Source of the DNA: Tannerella sp.
GTDB lineage: Bacteria; Bacteroidota; Bacteroidia; Bacteroidales; Tannerellaceae
DNA length: 18,362 nucleotides
Direction: 5' to 3'
Assembly: GCA_031268395.1 (NCBI GenBank)
Contig: JAIRXI010000277.1
Span: 1-18,362 of the forward strand
Shown: positions 8,901-15,799 of the stretch, in pieces
How the letters are laid out: every line of letters starts with the position of its first letter
How positions within the stretch are numbered: position 1 is the first letter of the stretch
The notes under the pieces: generated by a model
Told to the model about the DNA's origin: nothing
Seen by the model: the letters and a program-made list of their open reading frames with translations, nothing else
Database searches by the model: none
Made by a program: the position numbers and the translations under genes

Positions 8901-9070
8901 CAACCATCCTCGCCATGGTGCCGCTCCTGTTCTCCTTCGACATGGGCAGCGAACTGCAAAAACCCCTTTCCATTGCCATGATTGCCGCCATGCTGATCGG
9001 CACGGCTGTGAGCCTGTTCATGATTCCGCTGATCTACTGGTTCATCTACCGGAAAAAAGAGGCGAAGTGA
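5951..9070 (+). CDS. RND efflux pump, inner-membrane permease (AcrB/CusA-like superfamily)
   Basis: This 1039-residue proton-driven exporter has the normal RND layout. TM1 is near residues 9-29, followed by a first periplasmic porter region (about 30-345) and a TM block around 350-500. TM7 is near 545, with a second porter region to about 875 and a final TM block to 1035. In TM4 the sequence GMMIDSAIIVTEN keeps one acidic residue (D415) where AcrB has a DD pair. In the later TM block GIIINDSILKLD replaces the AcrB lysine region with N-D. Both features are common in Bacteroidota RND pumps. A Ser/Thr/Ala-rich insert (AAASSSTTDG) sits in the first porter region near residue 155. GGAAGGA lies upstream of the ATG. 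It is co-transcribed with the adaptor. No TolC-like channel gene follows, so it probably uses one encoded elsewhere. Drug, metal or lipid substrate is not predictable. Confidence 0.92.
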   Translation: MVRFLLQRPIAVLMAFTACFILGWVTYFTLPVSLLPDIAIPEITVQVSGQNTSARELENTVVKPVRLQLMQVGHLREIRTETRDGAAMVRLHFDFGVNTDLAFIEVNEKIDAAMNYLPRDAERPRVVKASATDIPVFCLNLTLRRDAERDGTDGAAASSSTTDGNEFLDLCEFAETVIRRRIEQLPEVAMVDVTGVINRQVQIMPDMKLLEMAGISLDELEQALAANNIEPGSMTVRDGYYEYSIKFSALLRTPEDVENIFLRKQERLFRLKDLAAVSVVPVRETGISLAGGKRAVTLAVIKQADESMDAMKAALHEVTDYFASVYPDIEFSISRNQTELLDYTISNLKQNLSLGFLFICIVAILFLGDVKSPAVIGLSMVVSIVASFLFFYLFRMSLNIISLSGLILALGMMIDSAIIVTENIAQYRARGCSLEEACSLGTTEVITPMLSSTLTTIAVFLPLVFMSGIAGAIFYDQAFAVTVGLMVSYFTGIMLLPVLYKLVFGLVERYPRLDIRVNNPVKAHTLDRFYDRGVRFVFRHRTATMLCLLGSFPLCVWLFYQTPRSRMPEIDQNELVALVEWNENIHVDENRRRVDRLCRETASAADEHTAYVGQQQFLLNRDRELSVSEAELYFRTPRPEDVEQLRQRIAAWFGTHYPAAVFSFSPPETVFEKIFNTGEADIVAELYVRNRNETPLPATVHTLEATLREQTGLTPTGIAFDNQLNIVIDRQKLLLYNVDYNDVYRILKTVFKDHGIATLRSYQQYLPVTLAGDVASVDEMMRHTLVHTRPDDQGHTETVPLSSLIRITPGEDLKTITAGKNGEFIPFHFHDVADAVRLQDDIRRTVRQTSLREAGREMWDVDFSGSFFSNRRMLNELVIILFVSILLMYFILAAQFESFLQPLIVLLEIPVDTAAALLVLWACGHSLNLMSAIGIVVTCGIIINDSILKLDAINELRKTGVPLLEAIHEAGHRRLRPIIMTSLTTILAMVPLLFSFDMGSELQKPLSIAMIAAMLIGTAVSLFMIPLIYWFIYRKKEAK

Positions 9071-9178
9071 ACGGCCGTGGCCCCGTCGGGCGCATGAACC
9101 GTTCATTTTGAAATGCACCTGCCGAAGAATGCCCGAAGCAAGGGAGGCGCTCCGTGTAAAAAGCAGGAGCGACTCACC

Positions 9179-9316
9179 TCATAAGGCGAGCGTGGCTTCC
9201 CTTGTAAGGAAAGGGTGGCTTTCCTTAGGCGGAAAGGGTGCCTTTCCTTAGGCGGAAAGAGTGGCTTTCCTTAGGCGGAAAGGGTGCCTTTCCTTAGGCG
9301 GAAAGAGTGGCTTTCC
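9179..9316. repeat. Tandem array of six 23-bp hairpin-forming units with a 46-bp higher-order duplication
   Basis: Units run 9179-9201 (degenerate), 9202-9224, 9225-9247, 9248-9270, 9271-9293 and 9294-9316. Typical units are TTAGG-CGGAAAG-GGTGC-CTTTCC (A type) and the same with AGTGG as the loop (B type). Each has the inverted pair GGAAAG/CTTTCC, and A units extend it to GGAAAGG/CCTTTCC. The A-B pair at 9225-9270 is repeated exactly at 9271-9316. Units decay towards the left. The units abut without unique spacers, so this is not CRISPR. Confidence 0.85.
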
Positions 9317-9403
9317 TTATGAAGTGGGCATGAACCTCCCCATGCGACAAGTTGGAATGCCCCCGGGACTCATTGGTCTAATGGACATTCCGGGATAAAT
9401 CCG

Positions 9404-9411
9404 TACCTTTG
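9404..9411 (+). promoter_or_regulatory. -7 promoter element for surE
   Basis: TACCTTTG matches TAnnTTTG. A start about 5-7 nt downstream would begin the transcript almost at the ATG at 9419, which favours translation from the ATG at 9440 or 9443 instead. Confidence 0.5.
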
Positions 9412-9439
9412 TCTGCTGATGGAAACAAATAAGGAAGAA

Positions 9440-10213
9440 ATGATGGATAAAGAACCGCTGGTACTGATTACGAACGACGACGGCGTTGAGGCCGAGGGTC
9501 TCGTGGAACTGACGAAAAGCCTGGACGGGCTGGGAGAACGGGTCGTCTTTGCGCCGGACGGTCCGCGTTCGGGCATGTCGAGCGCCATTACGGCGACGGT
9601 CCCGATCTCCTGTACGCTGCTGCACCGGGGGGAAAAACTGACCATATACAGCTGCACGGGGACGCCGGCAGACTGCGTGAAACTGGCCGTCAACGAAATA
9701 CTGGGCCGGCAGCCCGACCTGCTGGTTTCCGGGGCGAATCACGGTGGAAACCAGGCCATCTGTGTACACTATTCGGGTACAATGGGCGCCGTGGTGGAGG
9801 GGTGTATTTTCGGAATACCTTCGCTGGGGGTCTCGCTGGCCGGCTACACGAAGGGAAGCGATTTTTCGGAGACGTGCCGTCTCGGACGGATTGTGGCCGG
9901 ACAGATATTGAAAGAAGGACTGCCGAGGGGCACGTACCTGAATCTGAATGTGCCGAACGGCTCCCGGGTAAAGGGGATTGCGTGCTGTAGCCAGGCGGAC
10001 GGACGGTGGATCAAGGAGTTTTGCCGGACGGAAAACCCGGAGGGGATACCTTACTACTGGCTTGCGGGCGAGTTTATGAACCTGGATCCTGCCGGGAGGG
10101 ACTGCGACTCGCGGCGACTGAGCGAAGGCTATGCGTCGCTCGTCCCCGGACGGATCGACGTGACCGACTACGTGTTTCTGGAAACACTGAAGCAGTGGAA
10201 TCTGCAATCTTAA
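9440..10213 (+). CDS. surE: 5'/3'-nucleotidase SurE
   Basis: SurE is a metal-dependent nucleoside monophosphate phosphatase in the cytoplasm. Family ligands are visible: ITNDDG (D13, D14 from the 9440 start), PRSG (S44) and SGANHGGNQ (N100), followed by the family signature [11 protein letters not shown]. Length is 257 residues, normal for the family. The frame is open from an ATG at 9419, but that codon sits only 7 nt after the -7 element. AAGGAAG precedes the ATGs at 9440 and 9443, and starting there gives the usual N-terminus shortly before LITNDDG, so I prefer 9440. lpxB follows after 17 bp, and the pair is probably one transcript. The surE-lpxB pairing recurs in Bacteroidales. Confidence 0.93.
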   Translation: MMDKEPLVLITNDDGVEAEGLVELTKSLDGLGERVVFAPDGPRSGMSSAITATVPISCTLLHRGEKLTIYSCTGTPADCVKLAVNEILGRQPDLLVSGANHGGNQAICVHYSGTMGAVVEGCIFGIPSLGVSLAGYTKGSDFSETCRLGRIVAGQILKEGLPRGTYLNLNVPNGSRVKGIACCSQADGRWIKEFCRTENPEGIPYYWLAGEFMNLDPAGRDCDSRRLSEGYASLVPGRIDVTDYVFLETLKQWNLQS

Positions 10214-10230
10214 CGGACACGGACTGACAG

Positions 10231-11382
10231 ATGAAGTATTTTATCGTAGCAGGCGAAGCTTCCGGCGACCTCCATGCCTCCAGCCTGATGCTCGCGCTGA
10301 AGGAACGGGACGGCGAGGCGGACTTCCGTTTTTTCGGGGGTGATTTGATGCAGCGGGTGGGCGGACGGCTGGTGAAGCACTACCGGGAGATGGCGTACAT
10401 GGGCGTCGTGCCGGTGCTGATGCATGCCCGTACCATTCTGCGCAACATGCGGATCTGCCGCGAAGCGATCCGCGATTTCCGGCCGGACGTCGTGATACTC
10501 GTGGACTATCCGGGCTTTAACCTCAAAATCGCCAGATACGTAAAGATGAAACTGGACTTGCCGGTGTATTATTATATTTCCCCGAAAATATGGGCGTGGA
10601 AAACGTACCGCATCCGTTCGCTCCGCCGCCATGTAGACCGGATGTTCTGTATTTTCCCTTTCGAGCAGGCCTTTTTCCAGACCCTGAATTACCCGGTGGA
10701 TTACGTCGGAAATCCGTCGGTAGATGCCGTCGCCGCCTGCCGCGAACAGGCCGGCCCGGGCGACAGTTTTTTCCGGACAAACGGTCTGACGGAACAGCCG
10801 CTGCTGGCGCTGCTGGCCGGAAGCCGACGCCAGGAAATCGGGAAAAACCTGCCGCTCATGCTCGCAGTGACGTCGTCCTTCCCGGACTGTCAGTGCGTGA
10901 TTGCCGGCGCTCCGGGACTGGAACAGCGGGATTACGAGCCGTACATGGGCGGAAAGACGGTCCCGATCGTTTTCGGGCAGACGTATGCCCTCCTGGAACA
11001 CAGCCATGCCGCGCTGGTGACATCGGGCACGGCGACGCTGGAGGCGGCCCTGTTCCGCATCCCTCAGGTGGTTTGCTATTATTTTTGGGGAGGGAAGGCC
11101 GTGAACTTTATTTTCCGGCATTTTTTCCATGCGCCTTATATTTCGCTGGTCAACCTGATTGCCGGACGCGAAATCGTCCGCGAACTGTTCGGCGCCCTGT
11201 TCACGCGCGAACGCATCCATGAGGAACTGCAGCGGATCCTGTATGATGCTGCCTGCCGCGACCGGATGCTGAAGGGTTACGACGAAGTGATCCGCCTGCT
11301 GGGACAGCCCGGTGCGTCGCAGCGTGCGGCAGGGCTGATCGTGGAATCTCTTCAGGCGTTGGCGGTCTCCGCAGGATATTGA
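10231..11382 (+). CDS. lpxB: Lipid-A-disaccharide synthase LpxB
   Basis: LpxB (GT19) joins UDP-2,3-diacylglucosamine and lipid X to form lipid A disaccharide at the inner face of the cytoplasmic membrane. The 383-residue protein has GEASGDLH (8-15), VDYPGFN (91-97), YYISPKIWAWK (114-124), FPFE (142-145) and YVGNP (158-162). The C-terminal sugar-nucleotide half contains LLAGSRRQEI and TSGTATLEAALFRIPQVV, all typical. Length matches the family. It starts 17 bp after surE and is convergent with obgE, with 71 bp between the two stops. Its presence confirms a lipopolysaccharide-type outer membrane. Confidence 0.95.
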   Translation: MKYFIVAGEASGDLHASSLMLALKERDGEADFRFFGGDLMQRVGGRLVKHYREMAYMGVVPVLMHARTILRNMRICREAIRDFRPDVVILVDYPGFNLKIARYVKMKLDLPVYYYISPKIWAWKTYRIRSLRRHVDRMFCIFPFEQAFFQTLNYPVDYVGNPSVDAVAACREQAGPGDSFFRTNGLTEQPLLALLAGSRRQEIGKNLPLMLAVTSSFPDCQCVIAGAPGLEQRDYEPYMGGKTVPIVFGQTYALLEHSHAALVTSGTATLEAALFRIPQVVCYYFWGGKAVNFIFRHFFHAPYISLVNLIAGREIVRELFGALFTRERIHEELQRILYDAACRDRMLKGYDEVIRLLGQPGASQRAAGLIVESLQALAVSAGY

Positions 11383-11453
11383 CGGAAGTCCGCCGTACCC
11401 TGGTGGAAAGGAATTGAAAACGGACGGGATACCGCCCGGCATATTCCGCCTGT

Positions 11454-12536
11454 TCAGTCGCCCGTCATCTCCGGCGCTTCGCCGGGCAGGAGATCAATAT
11501 CCATGTCCCGGTGCACGATTTGCTCCGTATCTTCGAACGTATCCCGGTTCAGTTCATTCCAGAGGAGATCTTTCAACTCAGCGAGGCCCTGCCGTGTCAC
11601 GGACGAAACAAACACACACGGGATGCCGATGCCGGGCAGTTCCTGCCTGATGGCAGCCAGGCGTTCGCTGTCCGCCAGGTCGCATTTCGTGATAGCCAGC
11701 GCCCTGTTTTTGTCCGCCAGGCCGGGGTTGTATTTCAGGAGTTCGCTGTCGAGCACGTCATACTCGTGCCCGATGTCCTGCGCGTCAGCCGGAATCGTAA
11801 ACAGCAGGAGAGAATTGCGTTCGATGTGACGCAGGAAGCGCAGTCCGAGTCCTCTGCCTTCGCTGGCCCCTTCGATAATCCCGGGAATGTCGGCCATGAC
11901 GAACGAACGGTTGTCGTGATAAGAAACGATCCCCAGGTTCGGTTCCAGCGTCGTAAAGGGATAGTCTGCTATTTTGGGTTTGGCGGCAGACATGACGGAC
12001 AGCAGGGTGGATTTGCCGGCATTCGGAAACCCGACCAGCCCGACGTCTGCCAGCAGTTTGAGCTGGAGGATGACGGCTCGCTCCACTCCGGGTTCGCCCG
12101 GCTGGGCATAACGCGGCGCCCGGTTGGTGGCCGTCTTGAAATGCACGTTTCCCTGTCCGCCTTTTCCGCCTTTCAGCAACCGGACGGTCTGTCCGTCTTC
12201 CGTCACGTCGCAGATGTATGCGCCCGTTTCGGCATCGTAGGCCACCGTTCCGCAGGGGACTTCGATGAAGCGGTCTTCGCCGTCCTTTCCGGAACTGCGT
12301 TTGGCGCTGCCGTTTCCGCCGGAAGTGGCAAAAACATGACGCTCGAACTTCAGGTGAAGCAGTGTCCAGTAGTCGCGACAGGCACGCAAAAAGACGTCGC
12401 CGCCGCGTCCGCCGTCGCCGCCGTCGGGTCCGCCCCTCGGAACATACTTCTCGCGCCGGAAATGCATCGACCCCTGTCCGCCTTTTCCCGAACGGCAATA
12501 GATTTTTACGTAATCAACGAAATTTGATTCGGCCAT
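11454..12536 (-). CDS. obgE: GTPase Obg (CgtA), ribosome assembly
   Basis: Obg is an essential GTPase acting on the large ribosomal subunit and in stress signalling. The 360-residue protein has the glycine-rich Obg fold (1-158; [32 protein letters not shown]) and a G domain. The G-domain motifs are G1 GFPNAGKS (169-176), G2 PFTT (193-196), G3 DIPG (216-219), G4 TKCD (283-286) and G5 SSV (311-313). The C-terminal tail is short and acidic ([27 protein letters not shown]) with no extra OCT domain. The gene follows adk by 42 bp on the same strand and is probably the last gene of hpt-adk-obgE. Confidence 0.95.
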   Translation of the reverse strand: MAESNFVDYVKIYCRSGKGGQGSMHFRREKYVPRGGPDGGDGGRGGDVFLRACRDYWTLLHLKFERHVFATSGGNGSAKRSSGKDGEDRFIEVPCGTVAYDAETGAYICDVTEDGQTVRLLKGGKGGQGNVHFKTATNRAPRYAQPGEPGVERAVILQLKLLADVGLVGFPNAGKSTLLSVMSAAKPKIADYPFTTLEPNLGIVSYHDNRSFVMADIPGIIEGASEGRGLGLRFLRHIERNSLLLFTIPADAQDIGHEYDVLDSELLKYNPGLADKNRALAITKCDLADSERLAAIRQELPGIGIPCVFVSSVTRQGLAELKDLLWNELNRDTFEDTEQIVHRDMDIDLLPGEAPEMTGD

Positions 12537-12578
12537 AATTCATTCAACTGTTCAAAGATTCAAAAACTAAACGGAGAT

Positions 12579-13160
12579 TCAGGATTTGACGGCCCTGCAT
12601 TCGATGGCTTCGACGATTCGCCGGAAAATCTCGTCTACCGTTCCGCAGCCCCTGACGGGAACATACTTTCCTTCGCCGATATAATAGTCCGTCAGCGGGG
12701 CGGTCTGCCTGCAGTACACACCCAGCCGTTCCTGAACGGTCTCCGGATTGTCGTCCGAACGGCCGGATATTTTTCCGCGTTCCAGCAGGCGCCGGATCAG
12801 TTCGTCTTCATCCACCTGCAAGTCTATCAATACGGACAGGTCCATGCCATGCGCGTTCATGATTTCTTTCAGGGCAACGGCCTGCGGGATGGTGCGCGGA
12901 AAACCGTCAAAAATAATCCCTTTCGAATCCTGTTTCCCGTCCAGGAAATCGGCCACCTGCCGGATGATTATTTCGTCGGGGACTAACTGGCCCCGGTCGA
13001 TATACGCTTTGGCGATCTTTCCCAGTTCGCTCTTTTCACTGATGATTTTACGAAGCGTCACCCCGGTTGAAATGTAATCCAGCTGGAATTTCTTTGCGAT
13101 CCGTTCGCCCTGCGTTCCTTTGCCCGAACCCGGCGCGCCAAAAATAATGATGTTCAGCAT
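12579..13160 (-). CDS. adk: Adenylate kinase, short-lid form
   Basis: Adenylate kinase interconverts AMP + ATP and 2 ADP. The 193-residue protein has the P-loop GAPGSGKG (8-15), the AMP-site STGVTLR (31-37), DGFPRT (85-90) and the lid region ERGKISGRSDDNPETVQERL (127-146). The lid is the short type, without the zinc-finger-like insertion of long bacterial enzymes. The frame is open upstream to 13274, but that extension overlaps the 3' end of hpt. The ATG at 13160 gives the standard MLNIIIFGAPGSGKGT start. The family STGD aspartate is replaced by valine (V34), which is unusual. The gene starts 22 bp after hpt and is followed by obgE. Confidence 0.94.
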   Translation of the reverse strand: MLNIIIFGAPGSGKGTQGERIAKKFQLDYISTGVTLRKIISEKSELGKIAKAYIDRGQLVPDEIIIRQVADFLDGKQDSKGIIFDGFPRTIPQAVALKEIMNAHGMDLSVLIDLQVDEDELIRRLLERGKISGRSDDNPETVQERLGVYCRQTAPLTDYYIGEGKYVPVRGCGTVDEIFRRIVEAIECRAVKS

Positions 13161-13182
13161 AACGTCTTTGTATTGAAAACAG

Positions 13183-13728
13183 TCAACAGTTGTTTTGAAG
13201 TTTGTAGATATTGCGGGAAGCGCGTCCCAGTCCGTCGTAATCCAGTCCGAATCCCACGACGAAGTCATCGGCAATCTCCATGCCGATGTAGTCCGGTTTC
13301 AAATCGCACTTCAGCGAACCGGGCTTGAACAGCATCGTGGCCAGCCAGACCCTGCCGGCGCCGGACTTTTGCAGTTTCCGCATCACATATTGCATGGTCA
13401 GTCCGGTATCGACGATGTCTTCCAGCAGGATGATCAGCCTGTCGTTTATGTCCCCGCGGACGGGCATCACTTCCTGCACGGCTCCTTCGGAACGGGTGCC
13501 CCGGTAGGATGAGTAGGCGGCAAACGTAAGTTCGCAGTCAGGCGGCAGATAACTCATCAGTTCTGCGGTGAACATGCAGGCTCCGTTCAGGATTCCGACA
13601 AAAAGGGGATTCTCACCTTCGGCGTCGCGCCAGATCATTCCCGCCAGATTCCGGATGGCCGCCACAATTTTGGTTTCCGGGATAAACAACTCAAAATCTT
13701 TATCTTTCAGTCGAATTTTTTCGTCCAT
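13183..13728 (-). CDS. hpt: Hypoxanthine phosphoribosyltransferase
   Basis: This purine-salvage enzyme transfers phosphoribose from PRPP to hypoxanthine or guanine. The 181-residue protein shows the type I PRTase PRPP loop ILLEDIVDTGLTM (100-112), the pyrophosphate-loop region FVGILNGACMF (43-53), the flexible loop SSYRGTRSEG (73-82) and the base-contact region KPDYIGMEIADDFVVGFGLDY (144-164, lysine first). Length matches the family. It is the first gene of hpt-adk-obgE. Its -7 element (13762-13769) lies 33 bp before the ATG and overlaps the control region of the divergent nnr gene. Confidence 0.95.
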   Translation of the reverse strand: MDEKIRLKDKDFELFIPETKIVAAIRNLAGMIWRDAEGENPLFVGILNGACMFTAELMSYLPPDCELTFAAYSSYRGTRSEGAVQEVMPVRGDINDRLIILLEDIVDTGLTMQYVMRKLQKSGAGRVWLATMLFKPGSLKCDLKPDYIGMEIADDFVVGFGLDYDGLGRASRNIYKLQNNC

Positions 13729-13761
13729 TGACTTGTCTCATTTTGAAGGCACAAACTTACA

Positions 13762-13769
13762 CAAAGATA
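13762..13769 (-). promoter_or_regulatory. -7 promoter element for hpt-adk-obgE
   Basis: Minus-strand TATCTTTG matches TAnnTTTG and predicts a leader of about 27 nt before the hpt ATG at 13728. It abuts the -33 TTG of the divergent nnr promoter (13772-13774). Confidence 0.6.
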
Positions 13770-13771
13770 AG

Positions 13772-13802
13772 TTGCATTTATGTATAAAATCATGTATTTT
13801 TG
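13772..13802 (+). promoter_or_regulatory. Promoter of nnr: -33 TTG and -7 TATTTTTG
   Basis: TTG at 13772-13774, a 20-bp spacer and TATTTTTG at 13795-13802 form the best two-part Bacteroidota promoter in the window. Transcription would begin near 13808, downstream of the upstream in-frame ATG at 13780, which fixes the nnr start at 13822. Confidence 0.7.
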
Positions 13803-13821
13803 CAGTGTTAATTTGGAAAGT

Positions 13822-15363
13822 ATGTTAAAGATATTTGAAAGCAAAACGATAAAGGCGCTGGACCGGTACACAATCGAGTATGAACCTGTCACTTCCATTG
13901 ATCTGGTGGAACGCGCCGCTACGGCTTTTGTACGTGAATACAGCCGTCATTTCACAAAACAGAACCGGGTGACGGTGTTTGCCGGGCATGGAAGTAATGG
14001 CGCCGACGCCCTGGCAATTGCGCGTTTGCTGGCGGAAGACGGCTATCGTGTAAAAGTCTGTTTAATCGATCCTGCACGCCGGCTGTCGCCGGAAGGCGAA
14101 CTGAACAGGGCGCGTTTGCTGGCTGTGCCGAATGCCCTTTTCGTCGAAGTGACCGGAGACGAAGATTTTACGCCGCCCGTACTGTCGGCGCACGACGTGG
14201 TGATTGACGGACTGTTCGGTTCCGGGCTGAACCGTCCGCTGGAAAAAGGATACGCGATGCTGACGGAATATATCAACCGCTCCGGAGCAAAGGTGGTATC
14301 CATTGATATTCCTTCGGGGCTGTTTGGCGAGGATAACGGCACGAACAGTCCGCAGGGTATTGTGCGGGCGAATCATACCTATACGTTTGAATTTCCGAAA
14401 CTGGCCTTCTTCCTTCCGGAGAATGCTGTTTATACGGGGAAATGGAAAGTGTTGCCGGTTGGCATTCACCCGACCGTCGTCGAGCAAACGGAAACGCCTT
14501 ACTATATGCTGACGGACGACGATGTTTCCGGACTGATCCGTCCCAGGGAAACGTTTGCGCACAAGGGCGTCTTCGGTCATGCGCTGTTGATTGCCGGGAG
14601 CAGGGGAAAGATGGGCGCCGCCGTGCTGGCGGCAAGCGCCTGTCTGCGCAGCGGCGCCGGACTGTTGACGGTTCATTTGCCGCTCCGGGGCGAAACCGCG
14701 CTCCAGACTTCCGTTCCCGAAGCGATGCTGAGTCTGGATGCAAATGAAGACGTTGTTTCGGAACGGCCCGGGTTGAACACGTATGATGCCATCGGCGCAG
14801 GACCCGGACTGGGAACACAGCCGGCTTCGCAGGCCATGTTGAAATCCCTGCTGACCGCTGCGGAAAAGCCGATGGTGCTGGATGCCGATGCACTTAATAT
14901 CCTTTCGTCGAACAGGGAATGGATTAGCCTGCTGCCGCCGCGTACCCTCCTGACGCCTCACCCGAAGGAGTTCGACCGCCTGTTCGGAAACTGTACGTCC
15001 GGATACGAACGGCTTCACAAAGCGATGGACGCAGCGATGGAACATGAGCTGATTATCGTACTGAAAGGCGCCTGTTCCGCCATTTGCACGCCGGAAGGGA
15101 AGGTGTATATTAATGTAACGGGTAATCCGGGGATGGCGACGGCCGGAAGCGGCGATGTGCTGACCGGCATCCTGCTGGGACTTCTGGCGCAGGGGTATCC
15201 GCCCGGAACGGCCGCACAAATCGGCGTTTACCTGCACGGCCTGGCAGGGAATCTGGCCGCGGCCGACGGCTCGGAAGAAAGCATGATTGCCGGAGACATC
15301 ATCCGGATGCTCGGCAAAGCATTCAAGTTGCAGAAGGAAGAAAGTATGGACAATGCCATCTGA
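13822..15363 (+). CDS. nnr: Bifunctional NAD(P)H-hydrate repair enzyme (epimerase + ADP-dependent dehydratase)
   Basis: Nnr repairs hydrated NADH and NADPH: the N-terminal YjeF domain epimerises the hydrates and the C-terminal ribokinase-like domain removes water using ADP. The protein has 513 residues from 13822. N-domain features are AGHGSNGADALAIARLL (54-70), VVIDGLFGSGLNRP (126-139) and VSIDIPSGLFGE (159-170). C-domain features are HKGVFGHALLIAGSRGKMGAA (247-267), LTPHPKEFDRL (377-387), VLKGA (413-417) and NPGMATAGSGDVLTGIL (435-451), with the catalytic Asp at 445. GGAAAG precedes the ATG; an upstream ATG at 13780 precedes the promoter and is rejected. The epimerase motif departs from the usual NNGGDG. 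It is divergent from hpt. Confidence 0.94.
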   Translation: MLKIFESKTIKALDRYTIEYEPVTSIDLVERAATAFVREYSRHFTKQNRVTVFAGHGSNGADALAIARLLAEDGYRVKVCLIDPARRLSPEGELNRARLLAVPNALFVEVTGDEDFTPPVLSAHDVVIDGLFGSGLNRPLEKGYAMLTEYINRSGAKVVSIDIPSGLFGEDNGTNSPQGIVRANHTYTFEFPKLAFFLPENAVYTGKWKVLPVGIHPTVVEQTETPYYMLTDDDVSGLIRPRETFAHKGVFGHALLIAGSRGKMGAAVLAASACLRSGAGLLTVHLPLRGETALQTSVPEAMLSLDANEDVVSERPGLNTYDAIGAGPGLGTQPASQAMLKSLLTAAEKPMVLDADALNILSSNREWISLLPPRTLLTPHPKEFDRLFGNCTSGYERLHKAMDAAMEHELIIVLKGACSAICTPEGKVYINVTGNPGMATAGSGDVLTGILLGLLAQGYPPGTAAQIGVYLHGLAGNLAAADGSEESMIAGDIIRMLGKAFKLQKEESMDNAI

Positions 15364-15415
15364 ACGGGCAGAAGCAATAAATGGCTCGAAAAGGAGTTTT
15401 TAGAAATAAATATCC

Positions 15416-15423
15416 TACCTTTG
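15416..15423 (+). promoter_or_regulatory. -7 promoter element for the winged-helix gene
   Basis: TACCTTTG matches TAnnTTTG, lies about 50 bp downstream of the nnr stop and 39 bp upstream of the ATG at 15463, so the small gene appears to have its own transcript start. Confidence 0.55.
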
Positions 15424-15462
15424 CGGGATAGCGGAATTGACAGATTTTAAAACGAAAACGAT

Positions 15463-15666
15463 ATGATACATTTAATAGGTACAAATGCGGGGCTTGTTTG
15501 GCGGGCGCTGCACAAAGGCGGCCGGATGAGTATAAGGGATATTAAGAAGGAGACCAAAATCCGGAAGGAAAAAGACGTGTACGCGGCCATCGGCTGGCTG
15601 GCAAAGGAAGAAAAGATAAACCTTTCCGAACAGGAAGGAGAGACCTGTATCTGGCTGGTTGAATAA
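15463..15666 (+). CDS. Small winged-helix domain protein (DUF2582-like)
   Basis: This 67-residue protein looks like a single winged helix-turn-helix domain. IGTNAGLVWRALHKGG is helix 1, MSIRDIKKETKIRKEKDVYAAIGWLAKEEKI is the helix-turn-helix and linker, and NLSEQEGETCIWLVE is the beta wing. It resembles the Bacteroidota DUF2582 winged-helix family, which is made of free-standing domains of this length. DNA binding is likely by fold, but no target or regulatory role is known to me. It has its own -7 element and a leader of about 35 nt. It lies between nnr and the cell-division/RNase Y genes without clear co-transcription with either. Confidence 0.8.
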   Translation: MIHLIGTNAGLVWRALHKGGRMSIRDIKKETKIRKEKDVYAAIGWLAKEEKINLSEQEGETCIWLVE

Positions 15667-15773
15667 GTTAATATCTTGGATACAAGGATGCATCCCGTTT
15701 CATGGCAGGCTGCTTTTCCCCCCTTCCGGCGGAGAAATGAACACGGGACAGTGTGTTTTTCGTTTCCAATTTT

Positions 15774-15781
15774 TATTTTTG
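15774..15781 (+). promoter_or_regulatory. -7 promoter element for the coiled-coil/zapA genes
   Basis: TATTTTTG matches TAnnTTTG and ends 18 bp before the ATG at 15800. It predicts a leader of about 10-13 nt for the transcript covering the coiled-coil gene and zapA, possibly continuing into rny. Confidence 0.55.
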
Positions 15782-15799
15782 TGGCGAATTTGACTTGAA

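Larger units (their letters stand above)
9071..9418. other. 348-bp gene-free region between the efflux operon and surE
   Basis: I see no convincing gene here. It contains the 23-bp hairpin array (9179-9316), a small inverted repeat just before it (CGCTCC at about 9149 with GGAGCG at about 9165) and the surE promoter at 9404-9411. The array may help end the long efflux transcript. Confidence 0.6.

Noticed and set aside
6149..9118. 989-codon open frame on the minus strand opposite the RND pump gene
   Set aside because: It is codon-aligned with the real gene, encodes a His/Asp/Glu-rich low-complexity product with no fold, and is explained by the lack of TTA, CTA and TCA codons in the pump gene.
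9179..9316. Possible CRISPR array
   Set aside because: The 23-bp units abut directly with no unique spacers, and no cas genes lie nearby.
13161..13274. Upstream extension of adk to an ATG at 13274
   Set aside because: It overlaps the 3' end of hpt and adds 38 residues before the normal adenylate kinase N-terminus.
13780..13821. Upstream start for nnr at ATG 13780
   Set aside because: It lies upstream of the -7 element at 13795-13802, so it would not be in the transcript; the ATG at 13822 has a GGAAAG site.
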